From contig CM046348.1 of the NCBI GenBank assembly GCA_025403435.1, forward strand, positions 34,468,052 through 34,532,051: 64,000 nucleotides of DNA, written 5' to 3'. The notes under the pieces are model-generated. The model searched no databases, was not told the DNA's origin, and was given only the letters and a program-made list of their open reading frames with translations. Within the stretch, counting starts at the first letter, position 1, and each line of letters begins with the position of its first letter. This DNA comes from Artocarpus heterophyllus. Lineage: Eukaryota > Streptophyta > Magnoliopsida > Rosales > Moraceae. A program made the translations under genes and the position numbers. Below, piece by piece: positions 11,972-23,295 of this stretch.

Positions 11972-12662
11972 TAGGACAACGCATATAAGAGGATATCATT
12001 ACTCCTAAAGAGGAGCTATAGATTTCATATCTATGAATAACAAGTCTATGCTATCAAGAGTCATGCCTCCAACGTACCGGTATGCATACCACTATTGAGA
12101 TGTGGGTGTCACCCTTTGGCATATCAAAAGACATAAGTCGAGACAACGGGCCCATGATTCATCTCAGGATTAAGATACAATACAAATGACTGTCTAAAGT
12201 GAATCGATTTGCCGAGACAGAATTATTAATCCAAATCAATTCACTTTATGTCCTGATCCAACACATCGTCACCTATGACATCATGCCAATGTTTCTATTC
12301 ACGGAGTCCAACTCTGATGGTCAAGACAAACCATCTCGCATAAGGGATATAGACAACATAACAATCTTTACATGAATAAAGCGCCCAACTTTATTCCCTC
12401 GATTGCGGATCATATGTTTTAGACCGTCACCTTAAGAATCGTGTCTTCCGCATAATCAGTCTATCATATGCCTAATTCTTAAGGTTTAGACTGACAGTCT
12501 CAGACTACTGTTTGCTTATCATATATTCAACAAATATGAACGTAAAGAAGATAAGATTTGGTATATATAAATGAATAAATTCTTTATTGATAAAATGTCT
12601 CCAAAAACGTATTACATTTTTACTCCTTAAGACATACATGTCTAACATAGTCTTCTTTGTAG

Positions 12663-14492
12663 TCTATGTTGGCTTGGGTTAGAAGCTGGTTTTTGAGAAT
12701 TTTTTTATAAACTATAATGATTCATTACCTTAAAAAAAAAAAACCATGACTTATTGTTTGTTTAGTATTTTTAGTGAAGTTCAATTGATGGATTGAAATT
12801 CATAAGTGATTGACTGAAGTTCATCAATGATCAACTTGAAGTCATCAATAGTAGACAAGGTTACTTTAGATAGACTCGAGGTCATTAATGAAAAATATAG
12901 GATCAAATTTGTCCTTTTATTCTTTAAAAGTTCCAAGCTTCACATTTTCCCCACGGCAGTTTTAACTTTGAAAAGCATGACGACAAGGTGAATTTATCAA
13001 ATTGAGCCAATGTGCTGAAAGCCCAACTGAGGCTCAAACTGAATTAGCCCAGTTGGAAACGGTAAAACAACACGTCATTCAAGCGTCGGAACAGAGTCAG
13101 CTAAAGTACACGTGTTAGGACACACAACAACTCTGGTCCCACCCCGGATAAAACCTAAGTGCACTCAATGAGCTAGCCAAACTAGATGGATCCGGTCCCA
13201 CATTCAACGATGATGCTCTCCAGTCCCACTGCCTGCTCCTGCATAAGCACTAACGTTGAGTCCTACAAAAGGGCAACCCACTCACTACCCGATCTTTAAT
13301 TTATTGAGAAAACAGAAATGGAGAATGACCAAAAAAAAAAAAAAAAACCCACAACATTGGAGACTCCGAAGATTGCAAAAGGAAAAGGATCAACAGGAAT
13401 AGAGGCAATTTTTTATATCTTTCTGTGTTTACCAAGGCAATTTGTAATGGATGTTTCTGGGACCCACATATTTCAAAATTGTACTTTAAATCCCTTTCTA
13501 CCAAATGTTAAACAAAATAAGAAGACAAATAAAGATTTGAATATAATGATCCATAATTTTAGAGTAAATTAAGTGGTATATTATTATTTTATTATTACTA
13601 TTTGGTTTTATTTTTTTTACATATTCTATTTCTTTTACGTAAAAAAGGTTAAATTATTACTCTGAATCACAAATGTTTGTCTAATCATAATTCAAAATAC
13701 TTAAGATCACTTATGTTTTTATACTCTTTGAAAGTTAAATGTTTCAAACTTTTCTTAAAATTGGCAAAATTGAAAAGCATTACTACAAAATCATATTTTT
13801 CAAATTGATCGATTGTTTAAAGAAATTATAAGCCTGTTTGAAGGTTTGGTTTGAACAAAAATTTTTTTGTTCAAAACTAAGTTTATTAAGTGTTTTTTTT
13901 TTTCATGAAATTTAAATTTGTTACTATGTTTTAGTTCAAATCTATTCCTAAACGTCTTGTTAGGAATTGAATTATTATAACTCTATTCATGGAGATTCCC
14001 ATTTCTTTCCTAAATTCATTCTCATTTTCATTCATTTTTCCCTTTCGTCTAATTTCGTTCCCGAAATTCTTTTAAATGAAGTTGCTTTGTGCAGCAAGTA
14101 AATTACAATTACAACTTGGCGCCCACGCGTTTTCTCTGAGTAAAGTCACTTAAATGTTGCATTCAAATTACTTCACATGGACACCCTGTATCCGTACGCC
14201 TTTTTAGCCCATTACTGAAGACTTCTTTAAGCAATTCCACTGAATTAATAAAACTAATTCTTATCTAATGCCCATCATTAAACACATATGGTATTTAACC
14301 ATGCAAACAGAAAATATTAAAAGCTCATTAACTTTTTGGTAGTGGGCAAGTCTTGTAAGGTTGCACACATTCATGCGCACTTCTCTCTCTCACTTTCTCT
14401 CACCATTTCTTGCCAAGAAAATCCCATTGTTGCTTTGCAAACCCACTAAAGTATTAGCACCAAAAGTGACAAATTGAGAGTAGAATTCTCTC
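12663..14492. other. Intergenic DNA upstream of the lectin/PAN gene
   Basis: Contains an ACACGTGT (G-box-like) site near 13108 and one 84-codon frame at 13318-13572. That frame starts MENDQKKKKK, runs through a poly-A tract and has no recognisable domain. A pyrimidine-rich tract at 14380-14406 precedes the gene start and probably lies in its promoter or 5' leader. Repeat-like A/T sequence around 13840-13930 resembles sequence near 5600. Confidence 0.45.
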
Positions 14493-16721
14493 ATGCAGTT
14501 CTATTCATTCATTTGTGCTCTCATATTTCTTTTGTTCAACTATGTCTGCTCAAATTCAGATATTAGTCTCAACTATAAATTCACACTTGCTGTGCCTGAG
14601 GGTTACAACATGGGATTCATTGGGAGAGGTTTTCTAATGGAGACAAACCAAATGGAACCAAATTTCAAAGTGGCATTGAGTGTTGAAGCCATTGAAGGAA
14701 AGTACTCTTGTTCTTTGGAAGTGTTTCTTGGAGATGTCGGAGTCTGGAATTCTGGGCATTACTCAAGATTCTACATGTCCAATAAGTGTGTTCTTGAGCT
14801 AAATGAAGATGGAGATTTGAGGTTAAAAGGTCCAAGAGAGAGAGTGGGCTGGAGAACTGGTACTTCTGGACAAGGTGTGGAGGTAAAACTTGTAAAGAAA
14901 AATTTAGTCAACATTAGAGGAAGGAACAAAAAAGTTTTTTAGTATAATTGAATTGAGATTTCTTTTTCTTTTTTATTGGAAAATTGGGAATACACACTCT
15001 TACACATTTTGGGATTACAAATTGGAGTTGCTTTAGTTGTGAATTGACATTGTGTTTTTGGAAAATCCTGTTGTAGGGTCCTTAGAATAATCTATGAAAG
15101 TGGTGTTTCTCTATACTTGATGTTTTTGTGGAGTTCATAGTGGTGTTTCTCTATATGTGATGTTTTTGTGGAGTTCACTGGTAGGATATTTCTTTGGCGA
15201 GACGTACAAATTAGAAAAGAAAAACATGACAAAAATGTCACTGCAGATTGAAATCGTTGCCAACTCTATTTCCCACATCTGGAAGTCACTCTAGGGTAAA
15301 AAAAATTGTTAAAAAAAAACTTATTGGTAAGTTGGTCGTAGATTTCTATAACTATTAGATTTTTATAGTTAGGATAATAAATTTAAAGGGTGCCAACTTA
15401 CCGGCTGTACGGTTCCACCACAAACTCAGTTATAAGCCGTGTAAAGTTCTTACATGTTATAATAACAATAAAAAAATTGCTACAGTGTAAAGTTTTTACA
15501 TGCTACAATAAAAGTAGCTCTAACTAACGGTTCTCACCACCCTTCCAAACACCTTTAATATGCACAATTTTTTTTCCTCCGGTATATTCAAGGAAAAAAA
15601 GAGTTACGTATTTCAAAATTATTTGACTTCAACGAACGTGTAGTACTAACAAATTTTCCCACCACAATTTTCGAAGTATTTCTTAATGTTTTTCCTTTTT
15701 TAAAGAAATGTTTTTCCTAATTTTGTTGCAGAGGTTGCAGATACTAAGGACAGGCAATCTAGTCCTTGTTGATGCCTTGAACCGTATAAAGTGGCAGAGT
15801 TTCAATTTCCCAACGGATGTTATGCTTTGGGGACAGAGACTTAACGTTGCCACTCGATTGACATCTTTCCCAACAAATTCTACCTCATTTTACACTTTAC
15901 AAATTGAGAACAACAAGATTGCACTCTATTTAAATGCTGGTAAGTCAAACTACTCCTACTGGGAATTTAAGGCTTCGAAGAACAGAAACATAACATTTAT
16001 TGAATTGGGTTCCAAAGGACTAATGATGTTCAATGATAAGCATAAGAAAATCGCACAGATTCCTTCCCATGTTCTTCAGCCTCTCCGGTTCCTGGCATTG
16101 GGGAACAGGACAGGTAACTTGGGACTATATTTTTACTCTCCAAGCAAAGCACAATTTGAGGCTTCCTTTCAAGCGCTCAACACAACTTGTGATCTCCCCT
16201 TGGCCTGCAGGCCTTATGGAATCTGTACTTTTTCGAACTCTTGCTCATGCATTCGGGAAGATGGGGTCGGATCAAATTGCGATGGGGTTTTCCCGAGAGG
16301 GTTTTGCGGTGGTAAAAGCAATGGGGTGGAGATGCTTGAGTTGCAGGATGTTAGTAGCGTGCTAAGAGATGCTCCAAAAAGAGTAAATGTTACCAAAGAG
16401 GAATGTGCCAAACTGTGCTTAGACGATTGTCAATGTGCTTCGGTGTCTTTCTCACCGGCGGCTAAAGATTCACAAGTATGCTTTTTGTATGGATTTGTTG
16501 GGGGGCTTAAACAGGTTGATAGAGGCAGTGGAATGAGTTACATGGTTAAGGTTCCAAAGGGAACTCGTGGGGTTCATGGGAAGTCCAATGTGAAGAAGTG
16601 GATATTGATATTGGTAGGAGTTGTTGATGGATTCATTATTCTTGTTGTTTTGGGAGGACTTGGTTATTATTTAGTAAGAAGGAGAAAGAGGAACTTGTTG
16701 GATAATGGTAATGGTACTTAA
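14493..16721 (+). CDS. Bulb-type lectin / PAN domain membrane protein without kinase (At5g03700-like), 2 exons
   Basis: Two exons, 14493-14882 and 15732-16721, encode about 459 residues. The junction is phase 0, with a GTAAAA donor after the codons for GQGVE and a TTGTTGCAG acceptor before RLQIL. Residues 1-20 look like a signal peptide. A bulb-type lectin region follows (about 30-175, including GNLVLVD and FNFPTDVMLWGQ). A cysteine-rich segment starts near 283 (CDLPLACRPYGIC), then a PAN/apple domain at about 322-405 with conserved cysteines (EECAKLCLDDCQCAS). A membrane helix lies near 420-446, followed by RRRKRN and a tail of about ten residues. The protein therefore ends where S-receptor-like kinases would begin their kinase. 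From memory it matches the Arabidopsis PAN protein At5g03700 in layout. The product is probably an extracellular glycan-binding, plasma-membrane-anchored protein; its ligand is unknown. Several N-x-S/T sites support secretion. The start was chosen because it gives the signal peptide and is preceded by a pyrimidine-rich leader. Confidence 0.9.
15099..15178. repeat. Tandem duplication, 40-bp period, in lectin gene intron
   Basis: Two copies start at 15099 and 15139, each AGTGGTGTTTCTCTATA... through TGTTTTTGTGGAGTTCA. They differ at only a few positions. Confidence 0.85.
15385..15556. mobile_element. MITE-like element (copy 1) in lectin gene intron
   Basis: About 172 bp that aligns along its right two thirds with 62462-62636. 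Shared blocks are GTAAAG near 15439, AACAATAAAAAAAT, CTACAATAAAA and CCACCCTTCCAAACACC at the right end. The right end resembles plant hAT MITE ends. The left end is decayed and no clear target duplication was found. Confidence 0.5.
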
Positions 16722-17071
16722 TGGCGTGTGATTTGATTAAAATTTTCCTCTCCGGATATAGGGAAAAAAAAGGGAAATAGAATTTTTTGCAATCTAAATA
16801 TTGGCTCCTAAGTAGACGAAATATCCCATTTCGTTTATTTGTTTTAAAGGATAGATACTTGCAAATTCATCTTTTATTTAAATTCCCTCTACTTAGTATA
16901 TTCAGTATTTTTTTTTCCCTTTATTTTTGATTGAAAAGCAAGTTTTGAACTCTTGTGGCAAGAAAATAAATCCAAGAGAATATAGGTTACCAATTCTGCA
17001 GTCATACTACAATAGAACTGAGTAGGGTTCACTTCCTCATAGTTACAATTGTTCCAAATGCAGTAACTAAA
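16722..17071. other. 3' flank of the lectin/PAN gene
   Basis: AT-rich. It presumably holds the 3' UTR; no polyadenylation signal is decisive. Confidence 0.4.
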
Positions 17072-17085
17072 ATAATCAAGATAGT

Positions 17086-17188
17086 GTGGTTGCATGCATT
17101 GCCCAGCGGTTAAAACACGTCTGATTTTCACTAGAAGCTGTGGGGTGCAAATCTGTCCACTCCCAACTTAAAAACAATAAAAACAGAG
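17086..17188 (+). mobile_element. Short tRNA-like SINE or SINE fragment
   Basis: About 103 bp flanked by an imperfect 14-bp duplication: ATAATCAAGATAGT at 17072-17085 and ATAACCAGGATAGT at 17189-17202. The body holds a region like a tRNA A box (CCCAGCGGTTAAAACA) and, about 35 bp further, a B-box-like GGGTGCAAATCTGTCC. It ends in an A-rich tail. These are the signs of LINE-mobilised retroposition. The family is not recognised. Confidence 0.6.
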
Positions 17189-17202
17189 ATAACCAGGATA
17201 GT

Positions 17203-18590
17203 ACATTATTATCCTTCCCCTCTTTAGTTCCAACATTACTGACGTGCTCATAAGGAGGGCTTATACCAAACTGCTAGGCATATCAAAACTTATTTCATTG
17301 CATCCTAGCAGATCGATGGACGGTGATATAGAAGCATATGTGCCCTTGATTGTGACATGTGCCCCACTCAGATCTTAAATTTTACTTTTTTAACGTATAC
17401 TATTTTTCTAAAATTTTAATTATTCCACTATTTGATGAAAAAGATGATAATTGTGCCCTTTGCTAAATGATGGAATTCTATAATCATGTCTCCACTCAAC
17501 TATTTTTGTATCTTATATCTTCATACCATAAATTTCATTGACTCCACTGTTGATTGCTGTTTAAATATTGTGTGTGTCGTCTGTTTTATTTCTTTCTTTT
17601 TCACCCCCTTTCTTGATAGAAAAACATGTTTTACATCTGTGGAGCCGGCAATATCATTGTAGCGAAGCAGGTGAAGCGTGGAGGGCACTTCTTAAAAGAG
17701 TACCCAGCACCCATTATGCCATATGGTGCATGCTGTCCACTTAAATGATGAATCCTAACTAAAAGGGGGGACAAAACGACACTAAGAGGACTCCAAACTT
17801 CTCCATAGATATTTCATCGTTTTTATGCAGAGGAAAAGTTAGACAAGAAATATGTGTGTATTATTTATTTATTTTAAGGATAGTAAGATAGGAAGTTGGT
17901 AGAAATGCCAATGATTATATAGGAACATGTGGAAAGATAACCTTTTTGTCAACAAGTTTTGTGGATGCAATGCAAGAGATAGTATTAGTGTTTTGTATAT
18001 TTGATTAATTGTAGGCTTGTTTGGGGTGGATTTTTAAACATCAATCGTCTTCTACCTATTCTGTCATTCTTCTTATGTTCCTCATTGCTCCTCCTTCAGG
18101 GGCATCGGGAATTCGCCTGCAGAAGATACTCCGATGCTCGAGTTAGAAAACAATTAACGGTGATATTTTAGGAACAACATTGAAAGTAAGTTTTGCAAGA
18201 GAAAGTGTGGAAGAGAGAGAAGGATGCTCTTCAATTGGGAACATATTTATACTTGACTTGCCCTAATCAAATGATTGTCTCAACTTTTATCTAAGTTGGA
18301 TGCGTCACATTCTTTTCTAGGCTTATGATGTCTAATGCTTCTCTTCTCTAGATAAAGGTCAGGTTAAGAATATTCATAATTCTTCCATTTTATCATTTTC
18401 TTTGGGATTCGTACATAATCACGAGTTTTTCTTCTTGCATTGCAAGAAAATGGACACGTGTCGTGTTGACAATAGTTGTCCTGATACATTTGACATAAGT
18501 GTCTTTTTTAGTAGCTACTCAGCTTCAAGACATATGTCATGTCACAAGTGGTTGTTTTGATGTCATGACATATGGTTTTATAGGATTCTA
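17203..18590. other. Intergenic DNA, possibly with an old LTR relic at 18050-18590
   Basis: The region 17203-18040 has no supported gene; a 40-codon open frame at 17626-17748 is noted as an observation only. From about 18050 the sequence resembles retrotransposon LTR debris in reverse orientation. Read on the minus strand it has a TATAAATA at about 18248-18255, but no boundaries can be set. Confidence 0.35.
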
Positions 18591-20280
18591 ATTCACGACA
18601 TCTCAAGGTTTTGTCTTCGAGATATCAGTCTATGATAACCCTAACTACATGGCCGTCACTTAAACTACTTAAGCGTATATTTATTAATATTACTTAAATT
18701 TGCAGAACATTTTTCTAAGTAATCTTATTAATTGATTTTAATTTACTCTTTTTTTATCATTATTAATTTAATTGATCTTACTAATTCATTTTAATTACAC
18801 TATTTCATTGCAATAGAAATTATAACATATAGTATTAGTATATTAGTTTTCCAAAACATACATATATATTACTTAAGTCATACTACTTACATATAATTTA
18901 AAGTCATATTTAACAAAAACAATTTACGAAGTTAAATGTGAGCGGTATCTATTTCCCAATCTCTACACTGATCGTCCGCTACTGTGCCACTATTCATCAA
19001 GGGTTACTGGTAGATTGCTTACCTACAGTACAAACATTTTTGGATGAGCTTTCACTCAGCAAGTAAGAACTACGTCTTACAAACTATTGAGAATACTATA
19101 ATGAAATATGCACGTGCTAGTTATGTTTATTTATGATCTTGTCTTATTAAATTTATGGGTCTGAGTGTTCTACCAGTTGCGCGCGATCATCAGGAAGTTA
19201 AGGTTTGTAAGATCTCCAACAACACTGTGATCTATTTTTATACTGAAACATAAGCCTTCCCATAGGTTAAGAGGTTGGTATGACATCCAAACTTAATTTC
19301 TTCTTCTAGGTCTTATTAGACTTATTTGTGAGTATGCAATGTGACATGGCATTGCATACTATAACAAAAAGCATAAACATGTATTTATAATTTTTTTTAT
19401 GAAATCTGTAAAAGAATTTATTTGCAAACTATTCATACTACAAGTGAGGTTCCCACATACCTATCTTTTTGAAGTAAGGTTCACCATTTGTTGGTGTTTC
19501 CTATCTACTACTAACAAATTCTGTAGAGAAAAACCCATTAAAAGTTTAGGATCAACTTGTCTTATGCTATTTAATTTTTGCATAATCGTAAAGGATTTTA
19601 TTCCTTTCTTAAAACATATTTTTCTTTATCAAAGGATTGTAAAAAATCATTATTTTTATCATAAGGATTAATTGATTGAATCCTCATAATTTTAGTTTTC
19701 CTTAACTGTCTTTATTTATTCGTGCTAAGGTTGATAATTAATTAATTTAACAACTAATTAATTATCGTATCGAAAACTGTCTAGATAATTTTAATTAATA
19801 AATTTAATAATTAGTTCACTTCATCATCCATAAGCTAAGTTCTAAATAACAATTCCCTTATTGCACTTATTGGGTTGTAATTGTATTAAGGCTCGTTTGG
19901 CCTAGAAGCGTTCTTAAGGCGCTCCAAATACCATATCTTCGGAACTTAGGCCCAAAAGCGGGTTTTGAACTAGTATAGTTGTTGGGCCTATATCTAGCAT
20001 GATAATACTAAGGGCTTAGCGTATTGGGCTTTAACAATTCTCATTTAAACGTTTATTTGAAAATCATTAAGGTTTATAGGAAAAACCATATTCATATAGC
20101 TAAATTTTCGTATTAAAAATCAAATTTTAAATTAGCGTCTGAATTTGGTATAATAGTAAACTTTAGACTCATAATTTTTTGAGTGCTACAATTTCTCTGT
20201 TGGTCATAAACTAGAATTCTACCACTAAATAGACGTTTTGTACCATAAGGTGCTTTTTGGTTGGTTTAAAAAAGTCACTA

Positions 20281-21149
20281 TAAAACTATATGTTAGAAAC
20301 AGTTTTCTTTAAAATTTGTTCACAAATGTTTCCTGTTTTAACAAGGTCCAAAAATTTTGTGCTTATCAAAATTATGTTTTTTGTTTTTAGCATATCCGTT
20401 TTTGGTGATTTTCATAAACTTTACCGATTAATCGCTCTTCTAAAAAATTGACTATTTTTATTCATCCGGTTTAAAGTCTAGTTTAGAGACAAATCCTTAC
20501 AAAATTTTCTTTACAAAAGTTCTTTGTTTCCTCAAAATCTAAAACTTTTGTTTTCTATAAAAATTAGATAATTTAGACTTTTCAGAGATCGTTTTTGTTA
20601 AAAACAAAAACTGCTTTTACTAATTAAAACAGGGTAGCTATAAAAATTTGCCTGTAACTGTATTATAGAGGCAGAATTTCAAATTTTTTCTTCATGAAAG
20701 TTCTTTATTTCGTTGAGATCTAAAACTTTTGTGTGTTGCAAAAATTATGATTCAGCCTTCAAATGGCCTGAATGTGCTAATACAGTGGTCGCCCTCCTTC
20801 ATCAGTTTTTGGATAGTTTTGTAAAATTGTTCATAACTGTATTTTAAAGGTAGATTTTGAAAAAGTTTCTTCATGAATGTTGTTTGTCTCGCCGAAAACC
20901 TAAAACTTTTGTGTTTTGTGAAAATTGTAATTCGGACTCGAAAGGGCCCAAATTGGCTAAAACAGTAGCTACCCCCAATGGACAATTTTGTACAATTTTT
21001 CCCACTATTTTTGGCAGTTTTGGAAAACAACTTGGAAACCCAACTTGGAGTCTAAACTGTGTTTTTTCTCAGTCATGGAGATTTGTTCAAAACGTCAAAA
21101 TCTACAAGTTTTGTGCTTGTAAAAATTCTGAAATTGGCACATAAAAGGT
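20281..21149. repeat. About five degenerate repeats of roughly 180 bp inside LTR D
   Basis: Related segments recur near 20290, 20480, 20655, 20835 and 21050. The recurring landmarks are a TTCTTCATGAA or TTCTTTACAAA block, TCTAAAACTTTTGTG (or a variant), AAAAATT, and in two units GGCC or GGGCCC followed by CTAAAACAG or CTAATACAG. Copies at 20655 and 20835 align best. Older units are diverged. Confidence 0.65.
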
Positions 21150-21389
21150 CCCTTTTTATGCTCAAAATGTATAGGAAATATCGAGAATTTAAACCATAAA
21201 CTAAACCTAACCTGAACATGCTTTAACTTGAATAAGCTTAAACAACAATATACTAAACTTACAATAACACACTAAATGCATAAATAAAAGTTTAATTACA
21301 TGTCATAATCACCAATAATCATAAACTATACTACACTTAAATAAAACAGAAAAGGATTAGTTTATACCCTTAGAGAACAACTCTAGTTT

Positions 21390-21418
21390 CTCCTCCTCCT
21401 CCTCCTCCTCCTCCTCCT
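21390..21418. repeat. (CTC)n microsatellite
   Basis: An uninterrupted run of about nine TCC/CTC triplets inside LTR D. Confidence 0.9.
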
Positions 21419-22419
21419 TGATTGTGTGATTTTTATGTGAGTGCGAATGATGGAGAACTTTTGGGATATAAGAAGAGTGTCTCCAGTTTGACAAAGAAGA
21501 AAGGAAAGAAGTGGAGTAATTGAAGCACTAAATGTCTTTGTCCTTTATTATGCATTTACTTAAGTCTTTAATTGACTTAAATTGAGGAAAGAAAAAATTG
21601 TTTGAACTTTCTAATTGTGTGGCGCCACTTTCTTAAGCAAATTTGGAGGGGATTTTTTTTTTTTCAAGTCATATATCGCTTAACTTTTCAGTATTCAAGT
21701 ATGGGGTAGGCATGGCCATTCTTACAAGAGAAGATATACAATTTAAGGGTGCAACCATGAGCTAGGTGTCCTTGTGTCTCCATTCAGTCAATATTTATAC
21801 TGTTCTGGCCTCTCATACTACTTAAGTCTAGGTCCAAAACTAATCTCTAAATTAATCAGTATCGGTGTTAAATCTTAATCATGTAATGAAATTGATTTGT
21901 TATTGATCTCAAAAACTATTTTCAGATTGAATAAAATCTAAACTTTTCCTGCACTTTTCTTAGATGTGATCAGTTTTTCAACAGTGTGAATTTCTAAACT
22001 CGAATAGTACTTTTTACCTAAAATACTAATTGCATAACTTTTATTTTAGCTAATAGGCAATTAAGGCTTTGCTTTGGATTAGAGTGTTTTTCGATACACT
22101 ACTAACACCATACTTCACTTGAAAATTCTTATAATTTAAATTCTTAAGTTATTTACGGATTAGAATTTCTCCTGCTTTAAATCGCGGTGAAAAATAACAA
22201 CCAAATTATTCGATCACAAAAGTTAATAAATTTAAAATTAATATTTTTTTTATAAAATTTTGGAATATTTATATTAACTCCATTAATCCTTTAGCCACGA
22301 AATCACACATGATATTTTGTAAGACAATCTTTGACTTAAATATATAAATTACACTGTTTAATTTTAAGATTTTCTCGATTATTACATCGTCGATCTAGTA
22401 TTTGAGACGTTGCAATTCC

Positions 22420-23290
22420 CTAGCATTGATCATAATGATTGAAGCTATGGTTCCCAGGTCAAGGGGTAATCAACCTGGGCTTCGTTAATTCTTGATGGCT
22501 AATTTGAATGTCTAGGAAAGAGGTTGAATTGATCGATTATGTCAGTCAAGATCGATCAATATGATGCATTTATTGACAAGTCTTGCAATGTTATTGGCTT
22601 GGTGGAAAATCCCTCAACTTTGCTCCTTTTGCCCCCAGACTGAGATCTTTTATCTCTTTTCTCTGTCTCCCTCTCTGTCCCTCCACTTATGTTTTAACAC
22701 GTCATTTAAAAAAGCAAAGCATCTAATAGAGTTCTATAAATTGGCATTGCTTTCGACTTTCTAACTAATTAAACACGGCACTTAAAGAAAACGAAATAGG
22801 ATCGTTTTCAAAAGCATGACTTGAATTCCTTCAACCAATGCCCCCAGAAAAACAAAATAAAATAAATTTTAATTACATAATTATATCTCATAGTTTTAAT
22901 TATTTGTCAATTATCTATCTATTTTTACAAAATATAAAGGCATTTTTTAAATTTAAAAAACTTATTTTAATTTAATTCTTTTAGGTAAAAAAATTAAACA
23001 AAACAATATAACTACTTGTAAACAAGTATAAAATATATTTTATACAGGATGGGAAAATCTTTAGATGATTTCGGTCAGCCTACTTCTCGCCAACCAGGCT
23101 ATTTTACTTTAAATTCTCTCAGTTTCTTCTCTTGTAATCACAAAACAAGATTATATATAATAAGTAAATTAATTTGCAGAGGGTATTGTAACTGCACTTT
23201 TAACCTTTTTTGTTTTCATGTCCTCATTAAATGGGAAAAAAGAAAACTCTTTTTCATGTTAGAAAAAATAACCTTCGCCTTTGTTTTGAA
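22420..23290. other. Intergenic DNA left of the Tat-type element
   Basis: No gene is supported. At 23047-23085 a short piece reads GGATGGGAAAATCTTTAGAT and encodes MGKSLDDFG, similar to the Helitron helicase relic at 37344. The rest is AT-rich. Confidence 0.4.
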
Positions 23291-23295
23291 GCACT

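Larger units (their letters stand above)
10636..12657 (-). mobile_element. Solo LTR, Ty1/copia (LTR B), reverse orientation
   Basis: This 2022-bp LTR is flanked by a perfect 5-bp duplication, TAGTC, at 10631-10635 and 12658-12662. On the minus strand it begins TGTTAGACATGTATG and ends GTTTCCAACA, matching both LTRs of the complete copia element at 38890-47963. It retains the region deleted from that element's 3' LTR, so it helps define the ancestral LTR. It carries three palindrome units (11156-11212) and an antisense reading frame (11777-11971). No internal copia sequence adjoins it. Confidence 0.93.
14883..15731 (+). other. Intron of the lectin/PAN gene
   Basis: Bounded by GTAAAA at 14883 and TTGTTGCAG ending at 15731. 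Both flanking frames are open and in the same phase, and the joined domain is continuous. The intron holds a 40-bp tandem duplication and a MITE-like insert. Confidence 0.85.
18596..22414 (-). mobile_element. Probable large solo LTR, Ty3/gypsy type (LTR D), reverse orientation
   Basis: On the minus strand the LTR starts TGCAACGTCTCAAAT (ending at 22414). The plus-strand start, CGACATCTCAAGG at 18596, is its decayed inverted partner. A 5-bp duplication is present with one mismatch: ATTCA at 18591-18595 and ATTCC at 22415-22419. About 470 bp from its end (near 19050) it has a GAGCTTTCACTCAGCAAG block equivalent to one in LTR A and LTR C. It holds degenerate long repeats (20281-21149) and a (CTC)n tract. 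It lacks the TTCGGC palindrome array. At 3.8 kb it is long for a single LTR and may include other insertions. Confidence 0.55.

Noticed and set aside
13318..13572. 84-codon ORF upstream of the lectin gene as a real gene
   Set aside because: It runs through a poly-A tract (KKKKK), has no known domain and no clear gene structure. Kept only as a note in the flank entry.
14493..14942. Reading the lectin N-terminal ORF as a complete 149-residue protein ending at 14940
   Set aside because: The last 19 residues read through a good GTAAAA donor, and splicing to 15732 restores a continuous lectin domain in phase.
17086..17188. Functional tRNA gene
   Set aside because: The box-like parts are degenerate, no acceptor stem pairs, and flanking duplications point to a retroposed unit.
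20752..21144. Overlapping 92- and 95-codon ORFs on both strands
   Set aside because: They fall within the degenerate repeats of LTR D and mirror each other.
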